64,000 nt of DNA from Microcella daejeonensis (GTDB lineage Bacteria; Actinomycetota; Actinomycetes; Actinomycetales; Microbacteriaceae), in NCBI RefSeq assembly GCF_026625045.1, contig NZ_CP113089.1:620001-684000 (forward strand). Reading direction: 5' to 3'. The stretch's first letter is position 1. Each line of letters opens with the position of its first letter. The translations under genes were made by a program, and so were the position numbers. The notes under the pieces were generated by a model that saw nothing but the letters and a program-made list of their open reading frames with translations, was not told where the DNA came from and did not search any database. Shown piece by piece: positions 8,423-18,636 of the stretch.

Positions 8423-9703
8423 TCAGACTGCCGCCGGCGTCCGCTCCTCGTGCCCCCAGGCCTGCCCGTACCCGCCCTCGGCCTCGGGCCGGGCCATGAG
8501 CTCGAGGAACGCCTGCGCGTCGAAGGCCTCCGGCCCGAGCACGCCCGCACCGCTCCACGCGCCGGTGGCGAGCAGCTCGAGCGCGATGACGGGGTTGAGC
8601 GCGGTCTGCCAGACGACGCACTGGGCCTCGTACTCGGCCATCGTCCACTCGTTGTCGGCCACGTGGTACAGGTACACCTCGCGGGGCGCGCCGTCGACGC
8701 CGAGCCCGGTGACCCAGAGTCCGGCGCAGGTCTTGCCGGTCATCCGGGGCCCCAGGGTCGCCGGGTCGGGCAGGCCCGCGGCCACGACGTCGCGGGGGCT
8801 GACCTCGACGGGGCCGTTCGCCGAGCGCACGCGCACGGGCGCGGTGCGGTCGAGCCCGAGCTGGTTGAGGGTCTTGAGAATGCCGATGAACTCGTCGCCG
8901 AGCCCGTACTTGAAGGTCACGCGCTTCGCATCGATGAAGCGCGGCATGAGCAGCACCTCCTCGTGCTCGACGTTGACGCACTCGACCGGGCCGATGCCCT
9001 CGGGGAAGTGGAAGACCTCGGGCTCGCTGAACGGCGCGGTGGTGAACCAGCCGCGGTCCTTCTCCCACACGACGGGCGGGTTGAGGCACTCCTCGATGGT
9101 CGTCCAGATGCTGAACGAGGGGGCGAAGATCTCGTTGCCCTCGTCGTCGCGCACGACGAGGTTCGCGCCGTCGCGGGTGCCGAGCTCGTCGATCTCGCTG
9201 AAGAGGTGGTCGGCGGCGTAGCGGGCGAAGACGTCACTGAGGCCGGGCTCGACGCCCATGCCGACGAGCGCGAGGCGCCCGGCGGCCTCCCACTCGGCAG
9301 CGGCGGCGAACTGCTCGTCGCCGAGCTTGACGCCGGTGAGCGCGTGCGGCTCGGTCGGGTGCGGCGACGACAGGCTCATCGCCATGTCGAGGTAGTCGGC
9401 GCCGGCGGCGAGCGCCCCGGCGAAGATCGTCGGAACGAACTTGGGCTCGACGGCGTTCATGACGTGGGTGGCGCCGTGCTCGCGGGCGACCCGCTCGACC
9501 GCGGCCGCGTCGCTCGCGTCGATCTGCGCGGCCACGAAGCGGCCGCCCTGGTCGCCGTGGCGCTCGGCGATCCAGGCGACCGAGCGCTCGGCCCGGCCGA
9601 GGTCGTAGTCGCTGACGATCATCGTCTCGAAGAACGAGCGACGGGCGGCGATCTTGGCGATCGCGTCGCCCACGCCCCCGGCGCCGACAAGCAGGATTCT
9701 CAT
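8423..9703 (-). CDS. Saccharopine dehydrogenase-like NAD(P) oxidoreductase
   Basis: The protein has 426 residues. It starts with a Rossmann motif MRILLVGAGGVGDAIAKIA, then VMNAVEPKFVPTIFAGALAAGADYLDMAM typical of the saccharopine dehydrogenase/carboxynorspermidine synthase group, and ALVGMGVEPGLSDVFARYA. These enzymes make or split a C-N bond between an amino acid and a keto acid or aldehyde. Substrate (lysine, polyamine or other) cannot be told. The ATG at 9701-9703 lies 7 nt after TAACAT, fitting a leaderless mRNA; a further ATG is at 9712. An 18-bp palindrome overlaps this promoter. Confidence 0.8.
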   Translation of the reverse strand: MRILLVGAGGVGDAIAKIAARRSFFETMIVSDYDLGRAERSVAWIAERHGDQGGRFVAAQIDASDAAAVERVAREHGATHVMNAVEPKFVPTIFAGALAAGADYLDMAMSLSSPHPTEPHALTGVKLGDEQFAAAAEWEAAGRLALVGMGVEPGLSDVFARYAADHLFSEIDELGTRDGANLVVRDDEGNEIFAPSFSIWTTIEECLNPPVVWEKDRGWFTTAPFSEPEVFHFPEGIGPVECVNVEHEEVLLMPRFIDAKRVTFKYGLGDEFIGILKTLNQLGLDRTAPVRVRSANGPVEVSPRDVVAAGLPDPATLGPRMTGKTCAGLWVTGLGVDGAPREVYLYHVADNEWTMAEYEAQCVVWQTALNPVIALELLATGAWSGAGVLGPEAFDAQAFLELMARPEAEGGYGQAWGHEERTPAAV

Positions 9704-9712
9704 GCGGGCCAT

Positions 9713-9730
9713 GTTATCCAAGTGGACAAC
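9713..9730. promoter_or_regulatory. Palindromic operator over the promoter of the saccharopine dehydrogenase-like gene
   Basis: GTTATCCA-AG-TGGACAAC is a near-perfect 8+8 palindrome. It abuts and overlaps the TAACAT -10 box (9711-9716) of the minus-strand gene, the classic place for a repressor. The regulator is not identified in the window. Confidence 0.55.
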
Positions 9731-9785
9731 AAAGGGGAAGAGGCGAGGGGGTGCCCGGCGCGGGCCGCGCCTCAGCCCAGTCCGA

Positions 9786-10481
9786 TCACCCGGCCTGCGC
9801 GTCCGGCACGGGGTCGCCGGCCCCGCGCCGCCCGCGCGGCTCCTCCCCCAGTTTCACGGCGAAGGGCACCGCGACCATGACGGCGACCGCGACGCCGACG
9901 AGGGCGCCGCCGATCGTGTCGGTGATCCAGTGCGCGCCGAGGTAGGTGCGGGCGAGCGCCATCGCCACGATGTAGGCCGCGCCGAGCATCCACACCCACC
10001 ACCGGCCCGGACGCAGCCCGAAGATGACGACGAAGGTGACCGCGAGCGTCGCCGCGTTCGCGACGTGGCCGGAGGGGAACGAGCCGAAGTCCGCCACGAC
10101 GAGGATGTCCTCCGGGCGCGCGCGCCCGAACAGGTTCTTCAGCAGCTGCACGACCCCGGCGCTCAGCACCGCCGCGACCACCGAGTAGAGCGCGCCCCAC
10201 GGACGCCGCAGCACGAGCAGCAGCACCGCGAGCCCGATCGGCACCACGACGATGCCGACGATGTGCCCGCCGAACCAGTCGAGGAAGAAGGCGGGGACGT
10301 CGAGCCACGGCGCCCGCTCCTCGAGCAGCTCGTCCATGAACTCCTCGTCGAGCGCGGTGGGCGACTCCCGCAGGGCGACGAGCAACCCGACGAGCACGGC
10401 GGCCGCGAGGCCGACGCCCCCCGTGATGAGCGGCCAGCGCCGGCGGATCCGGCGGCGTTCTGCGGGGGTCACGGTGGTCAT
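9786..10481 (-). CDS. PAP2-family membrane phosphatase
   Basis: A 231-residue multi-pass membrane protein with all three phosphatidic-acid-phosphatase-2 signatures: KNLFGRARP (motif 1), FPSGHVANA (motif 2, catalytic His) and ARTYLGAHWITD (motif 3). About five hydrophobic segments surround them. It would dephosphorylate lipid phosphates such as phosphatidate or undecaprenyl pyrophosphate at the outer membrane face. A TAGTGT box stands 6 nt before the ATG, so the mRNA is probably leaderless. Confidence 0.88.
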   Translation of the reverse strand: MTTVTPAERRRIRRRWPLITGGVGLAAAVLVGLLVALRESPTALDEEFMDELLEERAPWLDVPAFFLDWFGGHIVGIVVVPIGLAVLLLVLRRPWGALYSVVAAVLSAGVVQLLKNLFGRARPEDILVVADFGSFPSGHVANAATLAVTFVVIFGLRPGRWWVWMLGAAYIVAMALARTYLGAHWITDTIGGALVGVAVAVMVAVPFAVKLGEEPRGRRGAGDPVPDAQAG

Positions 10482-10559
10482 GGGCGAACACTACCGAGGG
10501 CACCGGGGCCGGGCGGCGTGCGCGTGGGGCGGATGCTCAGCGCGAGCATCCCGTCGCGC

Positions 10560-11798
10560 TCAGCGCGAGAGCGCCGGAACCGTGCGCGGCCGCACGATGA
10601 ACCACAGCGAGAGCACCGCCACCGAGGCCGCGATCGCCATCGCGACGCCCATCGGGGTGGCGCTGTCGATGCCGAAGATCCCCACGACGGGAGAGAGCAG
10701 CCCGGCGAGCCCGAAGTTCATCGCGCCGAGCAGCGAGGCGGCGGTGCCGGCCTCCTTGCCGTGGTTGACGAGGGCGAGCACCTGCACCATCGGGAACCCG
10801 AAGCCGCAGGCCGTGATGAAGAAGAACAGCGGCACGATCGTGCCCCACATGCCCGCGCCGATCTGGTCGAGCACCACGATCGCGATCGCGCTCGTCAGCA
10901 GCACCGCCGTCGAGACGGAGAGGATCCACTGCGGGCCGACGATCTTGGCCAGGCGCGAGCTCACCTGCACGCCGATCACGACTCCGATGGAGTTGGTGGC
11001 GAAGACGATGCCGTAGGCCTGGGCGTCCAGCCCGTAGACGTCCTGGAAGAGGAACGACGAGGCCGAGAGGTAGGCGAAGAGGCCGGTGAAGGTGAAGCCG
11101 CCGATGATGGCGACGCCGACGAAGATGCGGTCGCGGAACAGCGCGCGGTAGCGCTCGCCGAGCGTCGAGTGGCCGGGGTCGCTGCGGCGCGCGGGCGGCA
11201 GGGTCTCGACGATGAGGAGCCAGGAGGCGACGACGACGAGCACGCCGTAGCAGGCGAGCACGCCGAACAGGCCGCGCCAGGGCATGACGAGCAGCAGCTG
11301 CGAGCCGATGAGCGGCGCGAGCACCGGAGCGAGCCCGGTGACGAGCGCGAGCCGCGAGAGCATGCGCACGAGCGGATAGCCGCCGAACAGGTCGCGCACC
11401 ATCGCCATGGCGACGACGCCGCCGGCCGCGGCTCCGGCGCCCTGCAGCACCCGGGCCGCGAGCAGCCACGAGACGTCGGGGGCGAGGGCGACGGCGAGGC
11501 TCGCGGCGACGTGCACGGTCGTCGCCAGGATGAGCGGCAGGCGCCGGCCGATGCGGTCGCTCCACGGCCCGACGATGAGCTGACCGAAGCCGAACCCGAT
11601 CATCGTGGCGGTGAGGGTGAGCTGCACCAGCGCGACGCTGACCCCGAGATCGGCCTCGACCTGCGGGAACGCCGGCAGGTACAGATCGACGGTGAAGGGC
11701 CCGAGGGCGGTGAGCGCGCCGAGCACGAGCACGTAGGTCGCGCGCTGGCGCCGCGTGAGCGAATCACCGGGGTGGACGACGGTCGACACGGTCGGCAC
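10560..11798 (-). CDS. MFS drug-resistance transporter, Bcr/CflA type
   Basis: A 412-residue transporter with 12 predicted membrane segments. ALTALGPFTVDLYLPAFP in the first helix is the Bcr/CflA signature, and GPWSDRIGRR in loop 2-3 is the MFS motif A. Such pumps export bicyclomycin, chloramphenicol or related compounds by proton antiport. The GTG at 11796-11798 is taken as start with AAAGG just upstream, an unusually short gap; another GTG three codons later is possible. A 16-bp perfect palindrome lies about 130 bp upstream. Confidence 0.85.
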   Translation of the reverse strand: MPTVSTVVHPGDSLTRRQRATYVLVLGALTALGPFTVDLYLPAFPQVEADLGVSVALVQLTLTATMIGFGFGQLIVGPWSDRIGRRLPLILATTVHVAASLAVALAPDVSWLLAARVLQGAGAAAGGVVAMAMVRDLFGGYPLVRMLSRLALVTGLAPVLAPLIGSQLLLVMPWRGLFGVLACYGVLVVVASWLLIVETLPPARRSDPGHSTLGERYRALFRDRIFVGVAIIGGFTFTGLFAYLSASSFLFQDVYGLDAQAYGIVFATNSIGVVIGVQVSSRLAKIVGPQWILSVSTAVLLTSAIAIVVLDQIGAGMWGTIVPLFFFITACGFGFPMVQVLALVNHGKEAGTAASLLGAMNFGLAGLLSPVVGIFGIDSATPMGVAMAIAASVAVLSLWFIVRPRTVPALSR

Positions 11799-11930
11799 GG
11801 CCTTTCCATGGCAGGGCGTACCGATCGTCAGGGGCGACCGGTCGACGCTGAACGGGATGCTGCGCCGAGGCGGCGCGAGAGGCGCGGGTGGTCCTGCGCG
11901 CAGTCGATCCTACGCTCGACCCGGCCTCAC

Positions 11931-11946
11931 GTCGAATCGATTCGAC
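11931..11946. promoter_or_regulatory. Perfect 16-bp palindrome upstream of MFS gene
   Basis: GTCGAATCGATTCGAC reads the same on both strands. It lies in the 218-bp gap between the MFS gene start and the 3' end of the DNA glycosylase gene, upstream of the former. It could be an operator for a TetR- or LacI-like regulator; no candidate regulator is adjacent. Confidence 0.4.
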
Positions 11947-12016
11947 AATTCGTCGTCGCGCCGGACGAACCCGCGCGGCGCGTCCTCGTGCCGCGGGCGG
12001 GCGAGCGCGGAAGCGC

Positions 12017-12607
12017 TCAGCCCTTGTCGGCCTTCGCGGCCTTCGCCGCCTTCTTGGCCGCGCGCACCCGCGCGAGCGACTCGGCATCGACGATGTCGGC
12101 GACCGAGGCCTCGGAGCCCTCCTCGCCGTAGCGGCCGGCGGCCTCGCGCCACCCGGGCGCCTGCAGCCCGCACTGCTTGCCGAGCAGGGCGAGGAAGATG
12201 CGCGCCTTCTGCTCGCCGAAGCCGGGCAGAGCCTGCAGCCGACGCAGCACCTCGGCGCCGTCGGGGGCCTCGCCCGAGCCCTCGGCGGGGCGCGTCCAGA
12301 TGGCCGCGGCGTCGCCGGCCCACTCGTCGCGCACGACCGCCGCGAGGCTCTGCACCCGCGCCGCCATCGACCCGGGGAAACGGTGCACGGCGGGGCTCTC
12401 GCGGAACGCCTCGAGGAAGCGATCCGGGTCGGTGCCGGCGATCGTCGCCGGGTCGACCGAGCCCAGGCGGTCGCGGATCTTCGCGGGGCCGGCGAACGCC
12501 GTCTCCATGGGCACCTGCTGATCGAGCAGCATGCCGACGAGGAGCGCGAAGGGGTCGTCGGTGAGCAGGGCGTCGGCCGGGGCATCCCCCGTGATGTTCA
12601 GAGCCAT
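12017..12607 (-). CDS. HhH-GPD base-excision DNA glycosylase-like protein
   Basis: A 196-residue protein with the fold of HhH-GPD glycosylases: LVGMLLDQQVPMETAFAGP near residue 25-45, then the helix-hairpin-helix LQALPGFGEQKARIFLALLGKQ around 125-145. The catalytic Asp expected further on is not evident, and a lysine-rich tail (KKAAKAAKADK) ends the protein. This is the short actinobacterial subfamily usually labelled as HhH-GPD base-excision repair protein. The ATG at 12605-12607 is chosen because homology starts there. Confidence 0.8.
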   Translation of the reverse strand: MALNITGDAPADALLTDDPFALLVGMLLDQQVPMETAFAGPAKIRDRLGSVDPATIAGTDPDRFLEAFRESPAVHRFPGSMAARVQSLAAVVRDEWAGDAAAIWTRPAEGSGEAPDGAEVLRRLQALPGFGEQKARIFLALLGKQCGLQAPGWREAAGRYGEEGSEASVADIVDAESLARVRAAKKAAKAAKADKG

Positions 12608-12691
12608 GCGGCTATCGCACCACGCCCGCCTGCGAGGCCGCTCACGAGCGAGGCGCCCGGCCAGCACGAGCCGGCCGGGCGCCGAGCACCC

Positions 12692-14131
12692 CTACTCGGG
12701 GATGCGCCGCGTGCGGATGAGCTCCGAGTACCAGTGGCCCGACTGCTTGACGGTGCGCTCGAGCGACTCGTAGTCGACGTGCACGATTCCGAAGCGCTTG
12801 GTGTAGCCGTAGGCCCACTCGAAGTTGTCCATGAGGCTCCACACCTGGTAGCCGCGCAGGTCGACCCCGCGCTGCATGGCGCGGTGGGCGGCCGTGAAGT
12901 GGCGGCGCAGGTAGTCGATGCGCAGCGGGTCGTCGACGCGGCCGTCGACGACCTCGTCGCCGGGGAACGCGGCCCCGTTCTCGGTGATCATGAGCGGCAG
13001 CTCGGGGAACTGCTCGTGCAGATCCATGAGCAGCTGCTCGAGGCCGTCGGGCGCGATGTTCCAGCCCATGTCGGTGTACGGGCCGGGCTGCTCGACGAAC
13101 TCGACGTCGTCCGAGCCGGGCCAGGGCGAGCCGGCGGAGTCGCCGTGCCCGTCGGCGGTCGAGCGCGGCGAGTGGCCGTCCCACATGCGCACCGTCACGG
13201 TCGAGTAGTAGTTGACGCCGAGCACGTCGATCGGCTGGTGGATCTGCTCGAGGTCGCCGTCGCGCACGAACGACCAGTCGGTGACGGATGCCGTGTCCTG
13301 GAGCAGATCGGCCGGGTACGCGCCGCGCAGCATCGGGCCGGTGAAGGCGCGGTTCGCCAGCGCGTCGATGCGCCGGATCGCCTCCTCCTGCGAGGCCTGC
13401 TCGGCCCGCTCGTCCCCGCGGATCATGTGCAGGTTGAGCGTCGCCGAGTACTGCGTCTCGGGCCGGGTGACGGTCGAGCGCAGCGCCTGCAGGCCGAGGC
13501 CGTGGGCGAGGTTGAGGTGGTGCACGGCGGTGAGGGCGGCGGCGCCGTTCGCCACGCCGGGGGCGTGCACGCCCGAGCCGTAGCCGAGGTAGGCGCTGCA
13601 CCACGGCTCGTTGAGCGTCGTCCAGGTGTGGATGCGGTCGCCCAGCGCCTCGCCGAGGTGGTGGGCGTAGTCGGCGAAGCGGAACGCGGTGTCGCGGTTG
13701 CGCCAGCCGCCCTCGTCCTCGAGGGCCTGCGGCAGGTCCCAGTGGTACATCGTCGCGATGGGGGTGATACCGCGGGCGAGCAGCCCGTCGACGAGGCGGC
13801 CGTAGAAGGCGAGCCCCTTCTCGTTGGGCCGACCGGTGCCCTCGGCCTGGATGCGCGGCCACGCGATCGAGAAGCGGTAGGCCTCGAGGCCCATGCGCTG
13901 CATGAGGTCGAGGTCGGCGTCGAGGCGGTGGTAGTGGTCGTCGGCCACGTCGCCGGTGTGACCGTGCAGCACGCGGCCGGGGGTGTGGCTGAAGGTGTCC
14001 CAGATGGAGGGGCCGCGACCGTCCTCGGTCACCGCGCCCTCGATCTGGTAGCTGGCGGTGGCGGAGCCGAAGAGGAATCCGGCGGGGAACTCGAGGCCGG
14101 AGTCGCGGTAGTCGGGAGTGCTGTCGGTCAT
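12692..14131 (-). CDS. bglB: Beta-glucosidase, GH1
   Basis: A 479-residue GH1 enzyme of normal length. N-terminal [15 protein letters not shown] is the family signature. TTLNEPW carries the acid/base Glu (E175), and [10 protein letters not shown] near residue 380 the nucleophile. It would hydrolyse cellobiose and other beta-glucosides or galactosides in the cytoplasm, as no signal peptide is seen. TAGGCT lies 6 nt before the ATG (leaderless). A LacI-type half-palindrome (14154-14171) stands just upstream of this promoter. Confidence 0.95.
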   Translation of the reverse strand: MTDSTPDYRDSGLEFPAGFLFGSATASYQIEGAVTEDGRGPSIWDTFSHTPGRVLHGHTGDVADDHYHRLDADLDLMQRMGLEAYRFSIAWPRIQAEGTGRPNEKGLAFYGRLVDGLLARGITPIATMYHWDLPQALEDEGGWRNRDTAFRFADYAHHLGEALGDRIHTWTTLNEPWCSAYLGYGSGVHAPGVANGAAALTAVHHLNLAHGLGLQALRSTVTRPETQYSATLNLHMIRGDERAEQASQEEAIRRIDALANRAFTGPMLRGAYPADLLQDTASVTDWSFVRDGDLEQIHQPIDVLGVNYYSTVTVRMWDGHSPRSTADGHGDSAGSPWPGSDDVEFVEQPGPYTDMGWNIAPDGLEQLLMDLHEQFPELPLMITENGAAFPGDEVVDGRVDDPLRIDYLRRHFTAAHRAMQRGVDLRGYQVWSLMDNFEWAYGYTKRFGIVHVDYESLERTVKQSGHWYSELIRTRRIPE

Positions 14132-14153
14132 GGGTCGAGCCTATTCCTTCAGG

Positions 14154-14171
14154 TGTGCAACCGCTCCCACA
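14154..14171. promoter_or_regulatory. Candidate operator of the GH1 gene
   Basis: TGTGCAACCGCTCCCACA has TGTG/CACA outer arms and a GCTCCCA half like the TGGGAGCGCTCCCA site of CebR/CelR regulators. It lies at about the -35 of the bglB leaderless promoter. The regulator could be any LacI protein of the region. Confidence 0.4.
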
Positions 14172-14212
14172 GGGATGGGCGCGGGTCGGGCGGGTCGGGC
14201 GCGCGGGCGGAC

Positions 14213-15283
14213 TCAGGGGGCGGCGGGCGGCGGGGCGGTGGATGCTCGCACGACGAGCTGCGCCGCGATCACCCGATGCCCGGTGGCCTCGGGGTCGCCC
14301 GCGAGCGCGTCGAGCAGCGCGCCGAGACTGTCGGCCCCGAGCGCGCGGAAGTCCTGGCGCACCGTCGTCAGCGGCGGCAGGAAGTGGTGCGCGTCGGGCA
14401 CGTCGTCGAAGCCGATGACGCTCAGGTCGTCGGGCACGCGGATCCCGCGCTCCACGAGACCGTGCACGAGGCCGAGCGCCATCTGGTCGTTGGCGGCGAA
14501 GACGGCGGTCGCTCCGGCCAGGGCGGCCGGGTCGCCCGGCTCGGTCGCCGCGCGGTAGCCCGAGTCCGAGCTCCAGTCGCCGCGGGCGGGCTCGTGGATG
14601 GGCAGTCCGGCGCGGGTCAGGGCATCCCGCCAGCCGCGTTCGCGGGCGGCCGCGTCGAGCCAGTCGGCGGGCCCGGCGAGGTGGCGGATCTCGCGGTGCC
14701 CGAGCCCGATGAGGTGCTCGACCGCGGCGACCGCTCCGCCGTACTGATCGACGGCCGAGGTCAGCAGCCCCGCGTCGGCCTCGGCCGTGATGACGAGGGT
14801 CGGGCAGCGGTCGACGATGCCGCGCACGGCGGCGAGCGCCGAGGCGCGCGGCGCGATGACGCAGAGCCCGTCGATGCCCTGCAGCATGAGCTGCCCGAGC
14901 GCGGCATCCACCGAGAAGTCGGGGTCGTCGGCGACCGTGGTCACGCTCACGTGGTAGCCGCGGCCGCGCGCCGCCTCCTCGAGGCCGCGCAGCGTGCTCG
15001 TCGGCCCGTACTGCACGGGGCTGTCGATGAGCACGCCGATGCGCCGCGACTCGTTCGTCGCGAGCGCGCGGGCGAAGGAGTTGCGGGTGAAGCGCAGCTC
15101 GGCCATCGCGGCCTCGACCCGGGCCCGCGTGGTGGCGCGGATGTTGGGGTGGTCGTTGATGACCCGCGAGACGGTCTGGTGCGAGACGCCGGCGAGGCGC
15201 GCGACGTCGTAGATGCTCGCGCGGGCGGGGCGGGATGCGGGCGCCGGACGCCCGTCGCCCGGCCCCGCCGGCTCGCCGCTCAG
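14213..15283 (-). CDS. LacI-family regulator of the araBA operon (probable CTG start)
   Basis: About 356 residues. [23 protein letters not shown], effector domain with [28 protein letters not shown] and [22 protein letters not shown]. It is clearly a paralogue of the LacI at 24298-25332. No ATG, GTG or TTG lies in frame between the HTH and a point well inside araA. The best candidate is CTG at 15281-15283, which overlaps the araA stop as CTGA, like the ATGA couplings elsewhere here. It is the last gene of araB-araA-lacI, so it probably feeds back on that operon. The start is uncertain; the gene itself is not. Confidence 0.85.
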   Translation of the reverse strand: MSGEPAGPGDGRPAPASRPARASIYDVARLAGVSHQTVSRVINDHPNIRATTRARVEAAMAELRFTRNSFARALATNESRRIGVLIDSPVQYGPTSTLRGLEEAARGRGYHVSVTTVADDPDFSVDAALGQLMLQGIDGLCVIAPRASALAAVRGIVDRCPTLVITAEADAGLLTSAVDQYGGAVAAVEHLIGLGHREIRHLAGPADWLDAAARERGWRDALTRAGLPIHEPARGDWSSDSGYRAATEPGDPAALAGATAVFAANDQMALGLVHGLVERGIRVPDDLSVIGFDDVPDAHHFLPPLTTVRQDFRALGADSLGALLDALAGDPEATGHRVIAAQLVVRASTAPPPAAP

Positions 15284-16800
15284 AGTCCCTGCGCCAATCG
15301 GTAGTACGCGGCGTTCGCGCGCACCTCCTGCGCGAAGCCGCGCTCGGTCGTGGACTCGTCGATGACGAGCAGCTCGACGCCGGCGATGTGGGCGAAGTCG
15401 GCGAAGACCTCGACGCCGACCTGCGTCGACATGACTGTGTGGTGCGCGGCGCCCGCGGTGAGCCAGGAGGCGGCCGAGGTCGCGAAGTCGGGAGCGGGCT
15501 TCCAGACGGCGTGACCGACGGGCAGCTTCGGCATCGGATGCGGCAGGGCCACGTTCTCGACGACGTTCGCGACGAGCCGGAAGCGGTCGCGCATGTCGCT
15601 GAGCGCCGCGACGACCGCGGGGCCGGCGTCGGCGGTGAAGACCAGCCGCACCGGGTCCTCCTTGCCGCCGATGCCGAGCGGGTGCACCTCGAGGCGCGGG
15701 CGCTGCGATGTGAGCGAGGGGCTGACCTCGAGCATGTGCGCGCCGAGGATGAGCTCGTTGCCGGGCTCCAGGTGGTACGTGTAGTCCTCCATCAGGCTCG
15801 CGCCGCCGGGCAGGCCGGCGCCCATGACGGCGGCGGCGCGCACGAGCACCGCGGTCTTCCAGTCGCCCTCGGCGCCGAAGCCGTATCCGTCGGCCATGAG
15901 GCGCTGCACGGCGAGGCCGGGCAGCTGGCGCAGCGCGCCGAGATCCTCGAACGAGGTCGTGAAGGCGCCGAAGCCGCCCGCCTCGAGGAACGAGCGCAGA
16001 CCCAGCTCGATGGCCGCGCCGTAGCGCAGCGAGTCGGCGCGCTCGGCGCCCGGGTGCAGCTCGGGCGCGACGTCGTAGAGGTCGACGTACTCGGCGACGA
16101 GCTCGGTGATCGCCGCGTCGGAGACGGCGTGCACGGCGTCGGCGAGCTCGGTGACGCCCCAGGTGTTCACCTGCACGCCGAAGCGCAGCTCGGCCTCGGT
16201 CTTGTCGCCCTCGGTGACGGCGACGTAGCGCATGTTGTCGCCGAAGCGGGCGAGCTTCAGCTCGTGGGTGGCGTGCCAGCCGGCGGCGGCGCGCGCCCAG
16301 ACGCCCACGCGGTCGGTGACGGCCGGGTTCGAGACGTGCCCGACGACGGTCGTACGGGCCACTCCGAGCCGCGACTGGATGTACCCGAACTCGCGGTCGC
16401 CGTGCGCCGCCTGGTTGAGGTTCATGAAGTCGAAGTCGATCTCGCTCCAGGGCAGCTCGACGTTCGCCTGGGTGTGCAGGTGCAGCAGGGGCTTCTGCAG
16501 GGCGTCGAGCCCGGCGATCCACATCTTGGCCGGGCTGAAGGTGTGCATCCATGCGATCACGCCGATGACGTTCTCGGCGGCGTTCGCCTGCTGCATCACG
16601 CGCTTGATGCTCGTGCTGTCGACCAGGGTCGGCTTCCAGACGATCGTCACCGGGATGCTCGACGCGGCCTGCAGACCGGCGACGACCTCCCGCGACTGCG
16701 CCGCCACCTGCCGCAGCGTCTCGTCGCCGTACAGGTTCTGGCTGCCGGTGAGGAACCAGACCTCGTAGGTCGACAGGTCGGGGACGATGCTGCGGCTCAT
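15280..16800 (-). CDS. araA: L-arabinose isomerase
   Basis: A 506-residue enzyme, matching bacterial AraA length. It converts L-arabinose to L-ribulose with Mn2+. Family motifs: [14 protein letters not shown] at the N-terminus, [16 protein letters not shown], and the metal ligands in GFGAEGDWK (Glu), SLMEDYTYH (Glu), LGAHMLEV (His) and GAAHHTVM (His). The ATG follows GAAAGGCCCGCCC. It sits 58 bp after araB on the same strand and is coupled to the following lacI. Confidence 0.97.
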   Translation of the reverse strand: MSRSIVPDLSTYEVWFLTGSQNLYGDETLRQVAAQSREVVAGLQAASSIPVTIVWKPTLVDSTSIKRVMQQANAAENVIGVIAWMHTFSPAKMWIAGLDALQKPLLHLHTQANVELPWSEIDFDFMNLNQAAHGDREFGYIQSRLGVARTTVVGHVSNPAVTDRVGVWARAAAGWHATHELKLARFGDNMRYVAVTEGDKTEAELRFGVQVNTWGVTELADAVHAVSDAAITELVAEYVDLYDVAPELHPGAERADSLRYGAAIELGLRSFLEAGGFGAFTTSFEDLGALRQLPGLAVQRLMADGYGFGAEGDWKTAVLVRAAAVMGAGLPGGASLMEDYTYHLEPGNELILGAHMLEVSPSLTSQRPRLEVHPLGIGGKEDPVRLVFTADAGPAVVAALSDMRDRFRLVANVVENVALPHPMPKLPVGHAVWKPAPDFATSAASWLTAGAAHHTVMSTQVGVEVFADFAHIAGVELLVIDESTTERGFAQEVRANAAYYRLAQGL

Positions 16801-16858
16801 GGGCGGGCCTTTCGGGGCTGAGGAGAGAGTGAAGGGGAGGAGCGGGGGCGGAACGGGC

Positions 16859-18556
16859 TCAGGCGCGCACGGCGCGGCGACGCGCCTTGAGCCGCTTCAT
16901 GACGTCGTTCGCGCCGCGACCGAAGTAGTCGTGCAGCTGCAGGTAGTCGGCGTAGAGGGCGTCGTAGGCGTCGGCGGCCTCCGGGTTCGGCGTGTAGGCG
17001 GCGACGGTGCGCGAGCCCATGGCGGCTCCGGCCTCGCGCACGTCGGCGTAGGCGCCCGCGGCGACCGCGGCGTGGATCGCCGAGCCGAGCGCCGGGCCCT
17101 GCTCGCTCGCGATGGTCGAGATGGGCATCCGCAGCACGTCGCTGTAGATCTGCATGAGCACCGGGTTCTTGATGAGGCCGCCCGCGGCGATGAACTCCGT
17201 CACCGGAACGCCCGACTCGGAGAAGGCCTCGACGATGCGCCGGGTGCCGTAGGCGGTCGACTCCAGCAGCGCGTGGTAGACCTCCTCGGGGCGGGTGGTG
17301 AGCGTCATGCCGAGCACGAGCCCGCTGAGCTCGGTGTCGACCAGCACCGAGCGGTTGCCGTTGTGCCAGTCGAGGGCGAGCAGGCCGTGGTCGCCGACGG
17401 GGCGGTCGGCGGCGAGGTCGGTGAGGTGCTGGTGGATGCTCGTCCCCGCGGCCTCGGCGGCGGCGAAGGCCTGTGCGGGCACCTGGTTCTTCACGTACCA
17501 CGCGAAGATGTCGCCCACGCCCGACTGGCCCGCCTCGTAGCCGTACAGCCCGTCGACGATGCCGCCGTCGACGACGCCGCACATGCCGGGCACCTCGGCG
17601 AGCGTCGCGCCGTTCATGACGTGGCACGTGCTCGTGCCCATGATCGCGACCATCTGGCCGGGCTCGACGGCCTGCGCGGCCGGAGCGGTGACGTGCGCGT
17701 CGACGTTGCCGACCGCGACGGCGATGCCCTCGGGCAGGCCCGTCCAGGCCGCGGCCTCGGCCGTGAGCCCCCCGGCGCGCTGGCCGAGTCGACCGATCTC
17801 GTGCGCGAGCTTGTCGTCGACGAACCCGGCGAAGTCGGGGTTGAGCGCCGCGAGGAAGGCGCGGTCGGGGTAGGCGCCGTCCTGGTAGATGCCCTTGTAG
17901 CCGGCGGTGCAGGCGTTGCGCAGGTAGGTGCCGCTGAGCTGCCAGACGATCCAGTCGGCGGCCTCGATCCAGCGGTCGGTCGCCGCGTAGACCTCGGGCG
18001 CCTCCTCGAGCAGCTGCAGGGCCTTGGCGAACTCCCACTCGCTCGAGATGAGTCCGCCGTAGCGGGGCAGCCAGGCCTCGCCGCGCTCGGCGGCGAGGGC
18101 GTTGATGCGGTCGGCCTGACGCTGGCCGGCGTGGTGCTTCCAGAGCTTGACGTAGGCGTGCGGGTTCTCGCGCCACTCGTCGAGGAACGAGAGCGGCGTT
18201 CCGTCGGCGGTCACGGGCAGCGGCGTCGAGGCCGTGAAGTCGGTGGCGATGCCGATGACGTCGCCCGGGTCGATGCCGGCGGCCGCGACCGCGGCGGGCA
18301 CGGCCTGCTGCAGCACCTCGACGTAGTCGCGGGCATCCTGCAGCGCCCACTCGGGGGGCAGGGCGGCGCCGGTCGCGGCGAGCGTCGTGTCCATGACGGC
18401 GTGCCGGTACTCGTGCACGCCCGTGCCGAGCTCGGCCCCGTCGGCGACGCGCACGACGACGGCGCGGCCCGAGAGGGTGCCGTAGTCGACGCCGATGACG
18501 TACTGGTCGCGCCCGGTCGGCGCAGCGGAGGGGGTGGGGGTGGCGTCGTTGCTCAC
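16859..18556 (-). CDS. araB: L-ribulokinase
   Basis: A 565-residue FGGY-family kinase that phosphorylates L-ribulose to L-ribulose 5-phosphate. The N-terminal phosphate-binding loop [14 protein letters not shown] and the ATDFTASTP stretch are typical of AraB, and [12 protein letters not shown] near residue 320 belongs to the C-terminal ATP domain. The GTG at 18554-18556 has GGAGAG 8 nt upstream. It is the first gene of araB-araA-lacI, behind a strong promoter with a LacI-type operator. Confidence 0.96.
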   Translation of the reverse strand: MSNDATPTPSAAPTGRDQYVIGVDYGTLSGRAVVVRVADGAELGTGVHEYRHAVMDTTLAATGAALPPEWALQDARDYVEVLQQAVPAAVAAAGIDPGDVIGIATDFTASTPLPVTADGTPLSFLDEWRENPHAYVKLWKHHAGQRQADRINALAAERGEAWLPRYGGLISSEWEFAKALQLLEEAPEVYAATDRWIEAADWIVWQLSGTYLRNACTAGYKGIYQDGAYPDRAFLAALNPDFAGFVDDKLAHEIGRLGQRAGGLTAEAAAWTGLPEGIAVAVGNVDAHVTAPAAQAVEPGQMVAIMGTSTCHVMNGATLAEVPGMCGVVDGGIVDGLYGYEAGQSGVGDIFAWYVKNQVPAQAFAAAEAAGTSIHQHLTDLAADRPVGDHGLLALDWHNGNRSVLVDTELSGLVLGMTLTTRPEEVYHALLESTAYGTRRIVEAFSESGVPVTEFIAAGGLIKNPVLMQIYSDVLRMPISTIASEQGPALGSAIHAAVAAGAYADVREAGAAMGSRTVAAYTPNPEAADAYDALYADYLQLHDYFGRGANDVMKRLKARRRAVRA

Positions 18557-18607
18557 GGGTGTCGCTCTCCATTCGATGGCGCGGGATCGCCCGCGCGCGG
18601 CGCCCGT

Positions 18608-18623
18608 TTGTTAGCGGTAACAA
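18608..18623. promoter_or_regulatory. LacI-type operator in araB leader
   Basis: TTGTTAGCGGTAACAA is palindromic apart from one central base pair and has the central CG of LacI operators. It lies at about +7 to +22 of the araB transcript, so binding would block elongation. TGTTAGCGnTAACA-type sites are known for actinobacterial arabinose LacI regulators. Confidence 0.7.
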
Positions 18624-18636
18624 TTCGGGCTCGTCC

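Noticed and set aside
9654..12131. 825-codon open frame opposite the PAP2, MFS and neighbouring genes
   Set aside because: Amino-acid content is Arg/Asp/His/Glu-rich without any fold signature; it mirrors codon positions of the minus-strand genes.
14213..16552. Single 779-codon protein reading through araA into lacI
   Set aside because: The upstream part is out of frame with araA and has no motifs; the regulator proper begins at the araA stop.
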